In this document: piece after piece, positions 9,001-17,939 of the stretch
Layout of the letters: each line of letters starts with the position of its first letter
Position numbering within the stretch: position 1 is the first letter of the stretch
Origin: Reichenbachiella carrageenanivorans
Lineage (GTDB): Bacteria; Bacteroidota; Bacteroidia; Cytophagales; Cyclobacteriaceae
Assembly (NCBI RefSeq): GCF_025639805.1
Contig: NZ_CP106735.1
Coordinates: 372,001-436,000, forward strand
DNA length: 64,000 nt
Direction of reading: 5' to 3'
The notes under the pieces: model-generated
What the model was told of the DNA's origin: nothing
The model's input: only the letters and a program-made list of their open reading frames with translations
Databases searched by the model: none
Position numbers and translations under genes: made by a program

Positions 9001-9520
9001 TATATAGATTCCAATAATAATGACTAGCATTCAAATTTGTATTGGACGTAAAGGAGAGAAGATTCCCTTCACATATTGGGCCTCCCGTATAGTTAAATCC
9101 GATATTTACATAGGCTTGAGCAACTTGATTTTTAGTAATCACTTGAGTATCAGTCAGCCAATAATCAGCATAACCTGGTCTTTTCAATTTCACACGATAA
9201 CTCCCTTCTCCATATTCGCTAGGCCCCGAATCACCGATAGCTCCATCATTGAAATAAAGCGTAAAGGCGTAAGTCATATCAGCAGCACTAGTGTTTTTCA
9301 CCGAGATTGGAGAAGATAAATTACTTGTACGATACAACTCAAATGTCAGGTTACTTGGAATGTCGCTTGGGTCATATTGATAAATCAAATACAATGAGCG
9401 CCCTTGAGAGGTAGCACAGTAGTTGCCACCTCCAAAAAAAAGAAAGTAAGACTGGTTGTATTGTGAAAACGCACTGCCTGAAAATAATACGATAAAAAAG
9501 ACTGTCAGAAAATTCTTCAT
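3074..9520 (-). CDS. RHS-repeat polymorphic toxin with C-terminal EndoU RNase domain
   Basis: A 2148-aa exported protein. Residues 1-19 are a signal peptide ending at SAFSQ. Residues 20 to about 620 look like tandem Ig/PKD-type adhesive domains with cysteine pairs. From about 625 comes the Bacteroidota RHS module (DUF6443-like, AQRVYYDQMGKALQSQVF) and then many YD repeats. The RHS core is at about 1866-1944 (YPFGS...GRWMIPDP...NPLGLIDPNGE), the usual boundary before a variable toxin tip. The tip (about 2040-2148) has HIIAGDATGGGH, FPATWSHKKI and VITAFPL, the signature of bacterial EndoU RNases; His2048 and His2058 are candidate catalytic residues. No T9SS sorting domain is visible. It sits between the 1925-aa shell-like partner upstream and the immunity gene downstream. 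Target RNA and delivery route are unknown. Confidence 0.85.
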   Translation of the reverse strand: MKNFLTVFFIVLFSGSAFSQYNQSYFLFFGGGNYCATSQGRSLYLIYQYDPSDIPSNLTFELYRTSNLSSPISVKNTSAADMTYAFTLYFNDGAIGDSGPSEYGEGSYRVKLKRPGYADYWLTDTQVITKNQVAQAYVNIGFNYTGGPICEGNLLSFTSNTNLNASHYYWNLYTPGELDETYTNQNFSTTKFKSNSILSLTIYGTLGSCMTGSSPVTATFTKNMLPTSVLSIETPSVSIVSDKLVVCEGEQVSFFVDNSSHGGISPTYDWKVNNSTVQSGINSSWSSTTLQKNDVVSVEMTSRRNCITSGKVTSNSIQLEFIPTLTNFTLGGSLENLCPGINAPELQITSIYSQHGDGYQYDFENIHWYRKSDVTTNGYFVEVSNDSGLNTIYVAPAGHNQYYEGDQLYAEWKNPSCTYSVKTNTLEASMREIPEPIVDIDMLNHPICKDEDWVLNGTYENMSIRPDSEYWISGGNTISIGSSFTFTPEEREMLLVDNRIEYQVSGTKWCESTYRQYSSVINLDDVFDPVKGIPPLDINYFSCVGEDVVIEPIKVKGQAIVFFDANNQEISDGTTSTLNLDLLPSDEDYIYKYKYLPLGLCSRYSDDFGIITVDKDVYCDKRFNYTTVTSYSPELNESGAQVVASAQRVYYDQMGKALQSQVFKPEEDLVMASESLYDVYQRVVGNSLMAPITTPYGDWDMDGFGYKLKLITEPSSQEKYTTIHFDGARKNSPEPVASTTPGTLGWYYSANNTLEDNVPQTNFPYTRTDFYEDGSGEVKRSAAPGDALHMGSGRESVSKTLPVGDKNEELPNYNALRKVILGLESVPILDKVYKQVSIDPDQKEVVSYQAESGTIATAIVESAASHVVHFESDVDEDDQRMPLEIHIPRVIDAVTGEELDTEITLTNPESLSVHNKILDETPQSYSLANNKISLPKGIYSIKGVERVAYNSRYTEYSYNFYDNAGRLAASMAPLGVEKIMTDGVPATRTALTYTTFYSYDFQGHLIEMSEPDAGITKYLYRKDGSIRFSENQKQRGSSYSYTCYDASGRPVESGQYKGTDTFGSKNNPTILETKGMSGYINDTERVDWVETYYDVADPDLVWKGGTNNDLTDYMKSWFDAYYGEVYIHPGGLDNATAASAYAQNYTQDFLEGAVSYTKNNDVTTWYSYDEFGQVTFVVMYYKNMGANGRYFTIDYQYDYFGNVEEVAYQKHLVGESFYHHYEYNKNQQLTKVYTSQAGEDDPYKYLHATYHYYLHGPLKRVELAEDLQGLDYIYTVQGWLKAINNPNNNNDPGEDGSNEFFHDAFGMEIDYFDGDYTAAVDDKPNDQYGGNIRGITWGREGSEESVKEEVIVTGLVDHLEESLDAPLTADAIVEAQNSIEFLPGFDTNGYGLDAQLNPTAQIEGEMVTEVVPMAIDAQQYEYAYDFKNQLKEAVYTASTADASAYKVTGADNGIGYDANGNIQSLKRYDEEGTVADDLNYTYAYENEGTEHPFRDNNNQLDKVKDGSEIYADYQYNEIGQMTAAIGRGDYGDQYFDYDVTGKVMGIYGSEADKNNKENALASYQYDDRGFRVLKKVTVEDQTKETWYVRDASGNIIAIYETKNTGLELSELPIYGSGKIGTSFRDVQKHKYNYELTDHLGNVRAVVSKLKFFEVATLEDEYQMTESAVFENLNTYKQQDMMFNTTNINGNESHSVRLDGVNGIVGPAMSRAVNKGDKIAFSVNAMYDDGFSSTGLASDMFGLIAGAYGVSTGGESQQVFDGLNSAVASAAGFLAAPPAGVPKAYIQCLVFDKDFNDITPADAHAMVSDAAAGHASTAETISQEIEMPEDGYIYIYVANETQEAQVNFDDITVSILGFDISEMTDYYPFGSVASQWRNPQEKDYRFGYQGQFAEEDKETGFNHFESREYDPIIGRWMIPDPARQYPSPYVAMGNNPLGLIDPNGETSKSPSELNAAAYGDQASAFSVANVGGMGSAIRQYTMAHMEYEPSLNALDMVKDFGMEARSLIMEEASMAIVSEVAAIGLISSISKGFRAARYVNLASKSRTAHIIAGDATGGGHAWFGSLKSFSNGIRGKKTMFPATWSHKKIMHAVSEVVTSNPWVQQTGRAGERFTRSGQPVRYVTDGVYDGLRLRVINTGNEVITAFPLR

Positions 9521-9532
9521 GATGAAATACCT

Positions 9533-12500
9533 TTATTTTTTAGCGGATACACTATAGGCAATATCATACTGACTCACCTTCTTACGACCATACTTGAACG
9601 ACTCTCGGTAGGTAGACGATAGCCTCCCCATATCATCATATTCATACTCGGTATACAAATTGTTGTTGTCCAGCACAAAAGTCAATTCATCATAACTATT
9701 GTAGACATAAGCAGTCATGGGGGCATCGATAGGGTGGACACGGAAGTCGTCGAAGTAAGCAGTGCTTCCTCCAACCTCACACCAGATTTTAAGCTGATCC
9801 CCTGGACTCTGTGAAGGAACATGCGCCGATAATAAATACCAGTTACCCGCTTGCCTAACCTTTGGGGTTAGTATTTGCTCTTCGCCTTCATTTACTCTGT
9901 ATTTGATCAATCCATCATTCTGAGTTGACCAAACACTTACTTTGGTGTTTCTTGATTGGGTGAGCGAAGCTTCAAAGCGGAATACCTTAGAGCCCGGACT
10001 GGCTGAAAGGCTCATTTCCCCTGTATGAACGTTCTCGTCATCGTCATCACTTGCTGTGTATAATGTTGCATCTCCCTGAGATACAGTACCACCAAAGTAG
10101 CCATTTACTACCTCGTCTTCTGCTCCCGAATACGCAAATTCACTATAAGATGCATTGGCTACGATGGCCAAGACCTTCTCTTGCTTGCTATCCATCTTGG
10201 TGGCAGCAAAGTTGCCGTTTACATCTGTGGCTTCCAAGGCATGAGAGTAGCGATCGTATAGCGTGATTTCGGAGGTTTTTTGCCATAATTCGTTGTCACG
10301 ACTGTCATCGGTATTCCACGAGTAAAACGGAGGATGATCTTCGCTTGTATAGGCTATAAGACCCTCATTAGCAATTTTCAAATTGCTCTGTCCTGCTGTA
10401 TAATTGAACCCCTTATGCTTTCGCCATGAATCAGAGCTTAACAACTTGGCTATGCCTGTATGATTATCATTAGACTCAAAATCTATTCCATCCAAATCAA
10501 GAATCTCAAACCCCAATAAATTATCACTCCAATCTCCTAATTCAAGATTATATATATTTCCTCCTGTATTAAACTCCAGTATTTGTCCATTAAAACAGAA
10601 ACCTTTATCTGCTTTTAATACGGGTGTATATGTTTGTTCACTAGAATTATACTGGTTAACTATTGAAGCCGCTTTAGAATTAGCAGTAATGTTCTTTACT
10701 TGATTGGCCCAAGTCTGAATACTAGCAGAAACCAATGCTTCTTTAGTAAGATCACTCTCACTTGACACTTTATATGTGTAGTTCGCGGCTTCCTGCGTGA
10801 GCATGTTTTTGCCTCTGTGGATGGCTAAGCCCATACCCCCTACACCTCCATACTTTCGGTAGGCAGGAATAATCTCAGACAAAAAAACATTCCCATATCC
10901 ATCATTCGTTAATGTTTTTGTAACAGCACCAGAATAAAAATCAAACCCCAAGTTAGATGTACGAGTAGTAACTCCTGTTTTATAATTAATGCTGGTTTGA
11001 CCTGTCTGAATTAATGGATATCTTTCCTTTTTAGATATAACACCCAATAAATGGTAAGGGTGAACATCTCGATTCTGGTATGATCCAACATCAACGTCAT
11101 AATCTCTCACCTCTATAGTATAATCTTCCTGTCTGACATACCTAGCATCCACATAGGATTCTTGTATCATCCCTTGACTACTAAATTGACTTTCTATCTT
11201 ATCAGACAACGTTTTATATGGATTTATAGATCCTCCTTTCCCATCACCAACAATCACATCTCTATTATCAAATAGTGTTGTATATGTATCGGATAAATAA
11301 TGATTAATAGTTTTAGCCATTAAAGGATCGTTTGATTTTTCATTATCCCCATCGGTGTTTTCATATCGCGATATCGATTTGAGTGTGCCCACCTGTGCCG
11401 TTAAATCACTAATAGTTATTCTTCGTTGCCTCACCTTGTCAGTCCATGAGATAGGATCATGATATAACCTTTCAAGAGTAACATCTTCATCTGGGAATGG
11501 TTGATAATCAAAATCTACCATGTAATCTTCAAAGGTCTGGAATTCGTATGTGGAATAAGTCGGCGCAAAACTTTCTTTCCCTTCTCCATTAGTAAAAGAC
11601 TCATGAACGGTTACCCTACCATACATAACCCCTGGGGCTGGAATTTCCCTTGAGTTGGTCAACAGGAAATCGAAATTTTTATAAACAGCTTTTTTAAACT
11701 CCTTTTCAGCATTCTCATAAACATCCATATGTCCACTTGCGGCATTTTTCAGTGCCAATAATTTGGTTAAATCTATAACACCAAGATCAGTTGGCTCAAA
11801 TGAAGTAACACCTTTCTCATATTGGTAATTAGTATTACTTTTTATGTTTTTTACCCGGTCCAAAATCGAAATTTTCTTTGTGCGAAGCCCGCCGCCCAAT
11901 GTACTTGTATTGTTACTAGTAAATATATTTCCTTGAACAATCTCATTTTTTTCATACTCATATATTCCCATAAATACTGTTTCAGTCGAATTATAGTTAT
12001 TACAATTAGCCACATCTGTATATAACTCTAAGAGTCTTTCACCTTCACCTGATAATAGTTCAAATAGTTCTTCGTTGTTTATTTCGAGATGATCATTGTA
12101 AACAGAAAGTATGTTGGAATTTTCTATCAAATAATTATTAACCTCAAATACATCTTTCACCCAAGTATACATTATACATTCCGTAGGATATAAAGGCTTT
12201 GAATACTCCTTGTTTTTCATTAAAAAAGTAACATTTAATGACAACTCCTCTAATAAATCTTTGTAATTTGAGATATCTTCGTATATAAAAATTTTCAATA
12301 TGTTAGGATCAGAACCCAATTCAATTTTATCGACCGTTAATAAACTTTGATTATATAGTTCAGGCTTTATGTATTCATCATGTTCATACTCAACCCTAAC
12401 CTCATTTCCATAACTTGTTTTTATAGAACATAAGCTCCATGAATCAACACTTTCACTAGATATCTTAGATGTGAATCTTGCTAAATTTTCATTCTTACCA

Positions 12501-15310
12501 TGCTCATAATAGTTCGATTTATACATCCCCCAGATATCATGAGCTTCCCCATCATATGGTGGGTTTTTAGTTTGCTTCCAGCTTACCTGCACTTGATCTG
12601 CAAACTGATTCCGTCCGAGTATTTTTAGTTTGAGCTTAATGCCTAAATCATCCTGAATAAGGGCATAATAATTAACTGCTCCTTCAGATAACTTAATAAT
12701 ATCGCCTTTTTGCAACCCTGATTGAGTTTCCATTAAATAAGAAGTAGCTCCTTCTCTTTCGATCTTACCTTGTCCATAGATAGGTTCCTCCAACTCATAA
12801 TTAAACTTAACCGGAGGAATAAGATCCGCCCCGCCCTTACCTTTGAAGGAAATATGTTGCAAAGTTAGTTTGCCTTGTAAAGGAATCGTAACTGGTGAGC
12901 TATTGATCAGGCTTGTTGGATAACTATTAATAGTTTCGGGGCAGAGTGCGCCTTCGTCGGGCTTATTGGTGTTGCCGATAGCAATGACCCTAATGGCCTT
13001 TTTCCCAACAGCGTCTGTCAAATCATATGCATCCAATACATTGTCAGGTAAATGTTGCTTAACCACCCGCTCACCCGTTATGCTATTAGATACTAAGGAC
13101 CAGTCGTAAGTCATTTGTTGCCCCAGTTGACTACCAACGGTTTTGTCCAAACCAAAAAGGTCTTCATTTTTAAACAGATAAACCTCCTTCAATTTCAAAC
13201 TACTAACCGGCAATGAACGGGTATCTATAGATATAGCATCATTATCAAAAGTCCTAGGGGATATTTTTGTGTTTATAATTTTAGGTTTATAACTCCCCTC
13301 TTTCTCATCGTCTGTAGTAGGTGTGCCATACTTGTTTTTGAAATGTCTAATTGCACTTTTAGCATCGTCACGGATGTCTTTCACAAAAACAGCCGTGTGT
13401 GTTTTGGTCTTGATCTGATCCAAATAATATACTTCTTTGATACCTGTGGAAAAGTTTTCAAAGTTTGTGTCTAAATCTTTGTGGGTTCCTAAATCAGGAT
13501 TTCTCCATACATAGTCTTCCGTCCACTTACCGTAGTCAAACTCCACCCAATACCCCCAATCTTCTTCATCAAACTCCCCTATTACCCCTCTATCAACGAA
13601 ATCTGGCCCAGTAATACCTGTCAACAACCAAGTATAAGCATACTCCTTAGGCTTTATAATCTCATTAAAAGTAGTAACTCCTGTGATTTTTTCTGAATAT
13701 TGATATTCTTCTGAAGCATATACTGGTAAAGAGAAATGATATTTTACCCCAGATTCATTAGTGACCACATATGCTCCTATTTGGTGATTACTTGTTCCAT
13801 TTCTATTAAACCCTGAACTATTGGTATCGATAAACCCAACACTTTTTAGACGAGCGTTATTAAACTTTATTTCATAATTTGTAAAATATTCAATGTTTTT
13901 TGACCCAGCCAGTTTCCCGTCAATCATCCCTGCCAGCTCACCGTCACCCGTCACTTCTGAAGCCGCATCATTAAAATCAAAATTCAACAAATCTGAACCG
14001 TTTGTAAAACTAGGGGGATCAAACAAAAAACGATTTGAAAAATCACCTATAAACCTAAAACCCAGTTGATTAGAATGTACGCCGTTCGAGTAATGAATGG
14101 TATTATATCTATCATCATCTTTTGAGTTTTGGCGGTGTAAATACCCTTTGAAAATATAGGGTTGGATATTACCCGAAATGCCTTGAGCATTAATGCTATA
14201 ATGATCATAGCTTGGGAAGGATCCTCCTAGTACCTTATCTGGATCAGGGTTGTCAACGATTCCACCACTTTCACTTGGATCAAGCAAGGAGTATGTATCA
14301 TAGGCCTTGTCATCATAATAATGCCAATCAGTTCGTTCATATGTAGGGTAGTACAAAGACCCATTCGTTGCTGTATTTTCTATCTCATCAATCCAGTAAC
14401 GCTGATTTCTGAACCCTAAATGCAAAAAAGGAATTGGTAACGTAAAGCTAATTCCAGATGTGCTGATTTTTCCTGTTTTACTATTCCCAACATTTGATGC
14501 TCCAACCACAGAAAGCGAAGCGGCTCCACCAGACCCAGAGGAAATAGAAGCACCCATCATATTAGACGATCCCTTACCTTTTCCATAATCATAGCTCACC
14601 CCCACACCAGAATAACCCGACACGGATTTGAAATTTGTAGAAATACCTACACTTCCAGACAATTGCATACCTGTAGACTCTGTTTTACCCGTGCCTACAC
14701 TAAGACCTGCGCTTGCATATGGGTTTCCCCATGGGTCAACACCAACTCGTCCTCCTGCACTAAGTGGGCTGTCTTTTTGTCCAAGCGAAACCCCAAAGCC
14801 TACGAAACCGCCAACTCCAAAACCTTGATAAGTATCATGCCCCACGGCAAGGCCTACTGTAGCACCACCAACCCCTGCAATCCCTAAAGTATACCCAACT
14901 TCGACACTAGTTCTTTCCCCTCCTTCCCAAAAGAATCTATTTGTATTTGTTACGTCCTTATGATCATCAGCGAAGCCATTCACCGTCCTATTAATCGCCC
15001 CGGGGTTCAAAGTCCAGCCTAACCCTACCCACGAAGCTTCCTCTCCAGGCATGATGCCCGCGTGATAAGAAAGAGACAAGGGGTAGCCTCCGGATGGCCC
15101 AGGCACTTCTAGCAAAGGAATGTTGTAAGTAAAATCTCCCGTCTGTAGGTTCACCATATCCGTGGTATCTATCGGCTCGAAGCTGGTGGCTTCGGGAGCC
15201 GTAGGCCCAGAGGTGAGGGCATAAGATACCGTTGGCAAAAAAGTCGAAAACAGGAAATTGATCAGCAAAAAAGCGGATACGACTCGGATGTATTTTCTAA
15301 GGGTGTGCAT
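9533..15310 (-). CDS. Giant SpvB/TcB-like surface protein, partner of the RHS toxin
   Basis: A 1925-aa protein with a Sec signal peptide (about 1-31). Near residues 50-105 it has TGDFTYNIPLLEVPGPSGG, LSLSYHAG and SWVGLGWTLNPGAI. This resembles the start of SpvB/TcB proteins (Tyr-x-Ile-Pro, Pro-Gly-x-x-Gly, LSLxY, LGxGW), which in Tc toxins form half of the RHS cocoon. Residues about 140-290 are strongly Gly/Ser/Val-rich. A jelly-roll-like segment ending AYFDDFRV lies near 1750-1860, and one YD repeat (YEYDDMGRL) near the C-terminus. The stop is 12 nt before the RHS toxin gene, so they are co-transcribed. I infer a two-part shell. A role as a general cell-surface protein is the alternative. 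Confidence 0.7.
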   Translation of the reverse strand: MHTLRKYIRVVSAFLLINFLFSTFLPTVSYALTSGPTAPEATSFEPIDTTDMVNLQTGDFTYNIPLLEVPGPSGGYPLSLSYHAGIMPGEEASWVGLGWTLNPGAINRTVNGFADDHKDVTNTNRFFWEGGERTSVEVGYTLGIAGVGGATVGLAVGHDTYQGFGVGGFVGFGVSLGQKDSPLSAGGRVGVDPWGNPYASAGLSVGTGKTESTGMQLSGSVGISTNFKSVSGYSGVGVSYDYGKGKGSSNMMGASISSGSGGAASLSVVGASNVGNSKTGKISTSGISFTLPIPFLHLGFRNQRYWIDEIENTATNGSLYYPTYERTDWHYYDDKAYDTYSLLDPSESGGIVDNPDPDKVLGGSFPSYDHYSINAQGISGNIQPYIFKGYLHRQNSKDDDRYNTIHYSNGVHSNQLGFRFIGDFSNRFLFDPPSFTNGSDLLNFDFNDAASEVTGDGELAGMIDGKLAGSKNIEYFTNYEIKFNNARLKSVGFIDTNSSGFNRNGTSNHQIGAYVVTNESGVKYHFSLPVYASEEYQYSEKITGVTTFNEIIKPKEYAYTWLLTGITGPDFVDRGVIGEFDEEDWGYWVEFDYGKWTEDYVWRNPDLGTHKDLDTNFENFSTGIKEVYYLDQIKTKTHTAVFVKDIRDDAKSAIRHFKNKYGTPTTDDEKEGSYKPKIINTKISPRTFDNDAISIDTRSLPVSSLKLKEVYLFKNEDLFGLDKTVGSQLGQQMTYDWSLVSNSITGERVVKQHLPDNVLDAYDLTDAVGKKAIRVIAIGNTNKPDEGALCPETINSYPTSLINSSPVTIPLQGKLTLQHISFKGKGGADLIPPVKFNYELEEPIYGQGKIEREGATSYLMETQSGLQKGDIIKLSEGAVNYYALIQDDLGIKLKLKILGRNQFADQVQVSWKQTKNPPYDGEAHDIWGMYKSNYYEHGKNENLARFTSKISSESVDSWSLCSIKTSYGNEVRVEYEHDEYIKPELYNQSLLTVDKIELGSDPNILKIFIYEDISNYKDLLEELSLNVTFLMKNKEYSKPLYPTECIMYTWVKDVFEVNNYLIENSNILSVYNDHLEINNEELFELLSGEGERLLELYTDVANCNNYNSTETVFMGIYEYEKNEIVQGNIFTSNNTSTLGGGLRTKKISILDRVKNIKSNTNYQYEKGVTSFEPTDLGVIDLTKLLALKNAASGHMDVYENAEKEFKKAVYKNFDFLLTNSREIPAPGVMYGRVTVHESFTNGEGKESFAPTYSTYEFQTFEDYMVDFDYQPFPDEDVTLERLYHDPISWTDKVRQRRITISDLTAQVGTLKSISRYENTDGDNEKSNDPLMAKTINHYLSDTYTTLFDNRDVIVGDGKGGSINPYKTLSDKIESQFSSQGMIQESYVDARYVRQEDYTIEVRDYDVDVGSYQNRDVHPYHLLGVISKKERYPLIQTGQTSINYKTGVTTRTSNLGFDFYSGAVTKTLTNDGYGNVFLSEIIPAYRKYGGVGGMGLAIHRGKNMLTQEAANYTYKVSSESDLTKEALVSASIQTWANQVKNITANSKAASIVNQYNSSEQTYTPVLKADKGFCFNGQILEFNTGGNIYNLELGDWSDNLLGFEILDLDGIDFESNDNHTGIAKLLSSDSWRKHKGFNYTAGQSNLKIANEGLIAYTSEDHPPFYSWNTDDSRDNELWQKTSEITLYDRYSHALEATDVNGNFAATKMDSKQEKVLAIVANASYSEFAYSGAEDEVVNGYFGGTVSQGDATLYTASDDDDENVHTGEMSLSASPGSKVFRFEASLTQSRNTKVSVWSTQNDGLIKYRVNEGEEQILTPKVRQAGNWYLLSAHVPSQSPGDQLKIWCEVGGSTAYFDDFRVHPIDAPMTAYVYNSYDELTFVLDNNNLYTEYEYDDMGRLSSTYRESFKYGRKKVSQYDIAYSVSAKK

Positions 15311-15419
15311 AAGGCTAATTTTTGACTTTACTTTTTTTAATCTTTGGACTCATTATTAATCGTGACAATACAACATCAATAAGCTTCTAGCTTTCGATTC
15401 GAAGACTTCTTTGCTTTTT

Positions 15420-17939
15420 CTATTCATCCCCTAAAACCTTCAGATGACCTCCTTGCAATACCACTTTACTCTTTTCAGATCCTGGAAAATCTCCTTCTAC
15501 TACTTTTAAATAGTCTCGTAATTCAAGATATCCTCCATCACTTATAAGTAATTGCCCCTTCTTACCTGTTATCCCTTGTTCTACTTTCAATGATTGGCAA
15601 TAAACAGTATTTGAAATTGTGACGGTATTACCTACGATTCTAACCTTATCATTTACCCCAGGAGCTACCCCATCAGGCCATATACTAGCATCCTCCCAAT
15701 TACCATCTGCCAATGAGTATACGGGGCATACTGTGTTATACTCAGAGGCGGGGTCGATTGAGCCGACTGCATTTTCAATGTTTAACTCTTGATCTTCATA
15801 AATAGTAAGGCACAACAACAAATCATGGCCTGTGGCATTCAAAGAAGTCAGATTAGGTAGCATTGAAATATCTAATTTAATTAACTGATTGTCAGAACAA
15901 TCCAATCCGGTCAAAAATGAATTGGAAGCAAGGTTCAATTCCTGCAACTGATTATGACTGCATGAAAAAGAAAGCAAACTGGTCAACCCACTTAAATCAA
16001 TCTCTGTGAATTGATTATCATCAACATCAATTGTGGTAAGGCTAATATTATTAGATAGATCTAGCGTTGCCAGTTGATTGCCTGCTAGGTTTAAATCCTC
16101 CAATAAGGTGTTGGCCGTTAAATCCAATGCCGCTAATTGGTTAAAAGAAGCATTCAGAGAAGTTAAGGAAGTGAATTCCTGAATGCCTTCCATATTGGCA
16201 ATATTCTTATTTGACACATCCAGCGTCGTTAATTCTTTTACTACATGCTTATACACCAAACCATCATGAACATTGTCGTAACCCAAGTCAATCAGCGCCT
16301 GCTCGAAGTTTTCGTCAAAAATAGCAACCACCTCTTGTGTAGTAATTGAAACATCATCAATAGCTATATCTCCAGCATAGCCATCTCCAGTAGTTCCATG
16401 ATACCGAATAAGTACAGTCGTATTTTTATAGCTCGTTAGGTCTAAGTACTTTTCATGCCAGGCATCTCCTTGATCGCCTGATATCGACCATATGGTCGTC
16501 CAACTATTTCCGTAATTAGTGGAAACATCTACTTTCAGAGTTCCCATATTGGCACCATACATATGATAATGAAAAATAAAAAATGGATGAGAGATATTTG
16601 ATAGATTCAAAACAGGACTTTCATAGATCCCAACCTTGCTCGGATAGTTAGGGCTCGATGCTTCGAGATATACATATCTACTCCCTTCATAAGCACTCGA
16701 TGGACCTGTGTTTTCTGATGGAGTACTCCCTGATCTATCTTGCCAACTAATACTTTGACCTCCTACATTATGCCAATATTCATGATTTTCAAAGGTATAG
16801 GAATAACTCTCCTGTGGTGAGCTTATAACTTCAATAGCATCAATTGCAATATAACTCATATCTCCTGAGCCTGCAGTTCCTATAAATGAGAGGGTAACTA
16901 TTCCATGCCCAAGGAAATTTACATCAAGATCTACCTCTACTGATTTCCAACTATTTCCCTGGTCTCCTTCTATACTCCACATAGAAAATGGCTCACCTTC
17001 TTCATTTGTCAAAACTAGCTCTAAAGAGCCTATATCAGCACCATACATGTGATAGGAAAATTTCAACTTAGGACTTGAATAAAGACTGAGATTATATTCC
17101 GGTGAAATTAGTTCTCCTGTCTGATTCCCATCAGGTGCTTCCATATAGCAGTACTTACTACCTTCAGGAGCAACCATAGGGCCTGTAGCTCCTGAAACCC
17201 ACTCCACTTGATTACTCGCTGGATTCCACCAAGTGGCTGGTGTAGATTCAAAATTTTCAGCATACGGAAAAGCAGCTTCTAGTATTGGGTCAGAATAAGT
17301 AATGCTTACTACAGGGGCATAACTCGTATGCTCAGAAGAACCATAGTTTCTTGCACAATAAGTAGTTTCATTTACCATTTTCATCATGAATCCAAAATTG
17401 GTAGTAGGGTTATTTACAAAGTCTTGAACCAAACCTGTGATATTGATAACTCTAGTCTCATATTGTGAGGTTGACTCTGGCACAAACACTCTACCAGAGG
17501 TTGTGGTAGAAGGCTGATTATTCCACGTTACCGATGTTTCTCCCCAAGCCGAAGTGATCTTCTCTAAATAAACCTCATTACTACTCGTATAAGACGAATT
17601 ATGAGCATATACATAAGTCCAAGAAGGGTCTGTCCTAAAAGTAATTGTAGCGTTAGTGATGACACTCCCTTCAGGAACTGCACTACAATCGATTCTCATC
17701 AAACTCCGAAAATAATCACTCCCCCCCTCCGCAGTCCAAGTTGCGGCTTTAAACACTAAGCTACTACCATAATTACTCGTTGGCTTTGTTGATCTCAAAT
17801 AAGTATCATCGATTGCTGATGTGCCACTAATTGTAATAGTAGTTTGTGCATTCCCTTCTAAAGAGATGAAAACGAGGCAACATACAATTACCAAAACACT
17901 TTGCACATAACGGTATGACTTACAGATCCAATTCATCAT
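15420..17939 (-). CDS. Secreted multidomain surface protein (DNRLRE, two MAM-like, LRR)
   Basis: About 839 aa from the ATG at 17939; the longest frame starts at a TTG two codons earlier. After a signal peptide ending GNAQ come a DNRLRE-type beta-sandwich (about 34-215; DDTYLRS, SVTWNNQP), two MAM-like jelly-roll domains (about 220-375 and 380-535; each with a FSYHMYGA-like and a YIAIDAIEV- or IAIDDVSI-like motif), leucine-rich repeats (about 550-710; LxxLDLSxN pattern) and a C-terminal beta-solenoid-like piece starting DGNWEDASIWPDGV. All are adhesion or carbohydrate/protein-binding folds. No lipobox or T9SS tail is visible, so how it is held at the surface is unclear. It overlaps the CpxP-like gene upstream and lies 109 nt before the shell-protein gene, so it probably belongs to the toxin operon. 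Confidence 0.7.
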   Translation of the reverse strand: MMNWICKSYRYVQSVLVIVCCLVFISLEGNAQTTITISGTSAIDDTYLRSTKPTSNYGSSLVFKAATWTAEGGSDYFRSLMRIDCSAVPEGSVITNATITFRTDPSWTYVYAHNSSYTSSNEVYLEKITSAWGETSVTWNNQPSTTTSGRVFVPESTSQYETRVINITGLVQDFVNNPTTNFGFMMKMVNETTYCARNYGSSEHTSYAPVVSITYSDPILEAAFPYAENFESTPATWWNPASNQVEWVSGATGPMVAPEGSKYCYMEAPDGNQTGELISPEYNLSLYSSPKLKFSYHMYGADIGSLELVLTNEEGEPFSMWSIEGDQGNSWKSVEVDLDVNFLGHGIVTLSFIGTAGSGDMSYIAIDAIEVISSPQESYSYTFENHEYWHNVGGQSISWQDRSGSTPSENTGPSSAYEGSRYVYLEASSPNYPSKVGIYESPVLNLSNISHPFFIFHYHMYGANMGTLKVDVSTNYGNSWTTIWSISGDQGDAWHEKYLDLTSYKNTTVLIRYHGTTGDGYAGDIAIDDVSITTQEVVAIFDENFEQALIDLGYDNVHDGLVYKHVVKELTTLDVSNKNIANMEGIQEFTSLTSLNASFNQLAALDLTANTLLEDLNLAGNQLATLDLSNNISLTTIDVDDNQFTEIDLSGLTSLLSFSCSHNQLQELNLASNSFLTGLDCSDNQLIKLDISMLPNLTSLNATGHDLLLCLTIYEDQELNIENAVGSIDPASEYNTVCPVYSLADGNWEDASIWPDGVAPGVNDKVRIVGNTVTISNTVYCQSLKVEQGITGKKGQLLISDGGYLELRDYLKVVEGDFPGSEKSKVVLQGGHLKVLGDE

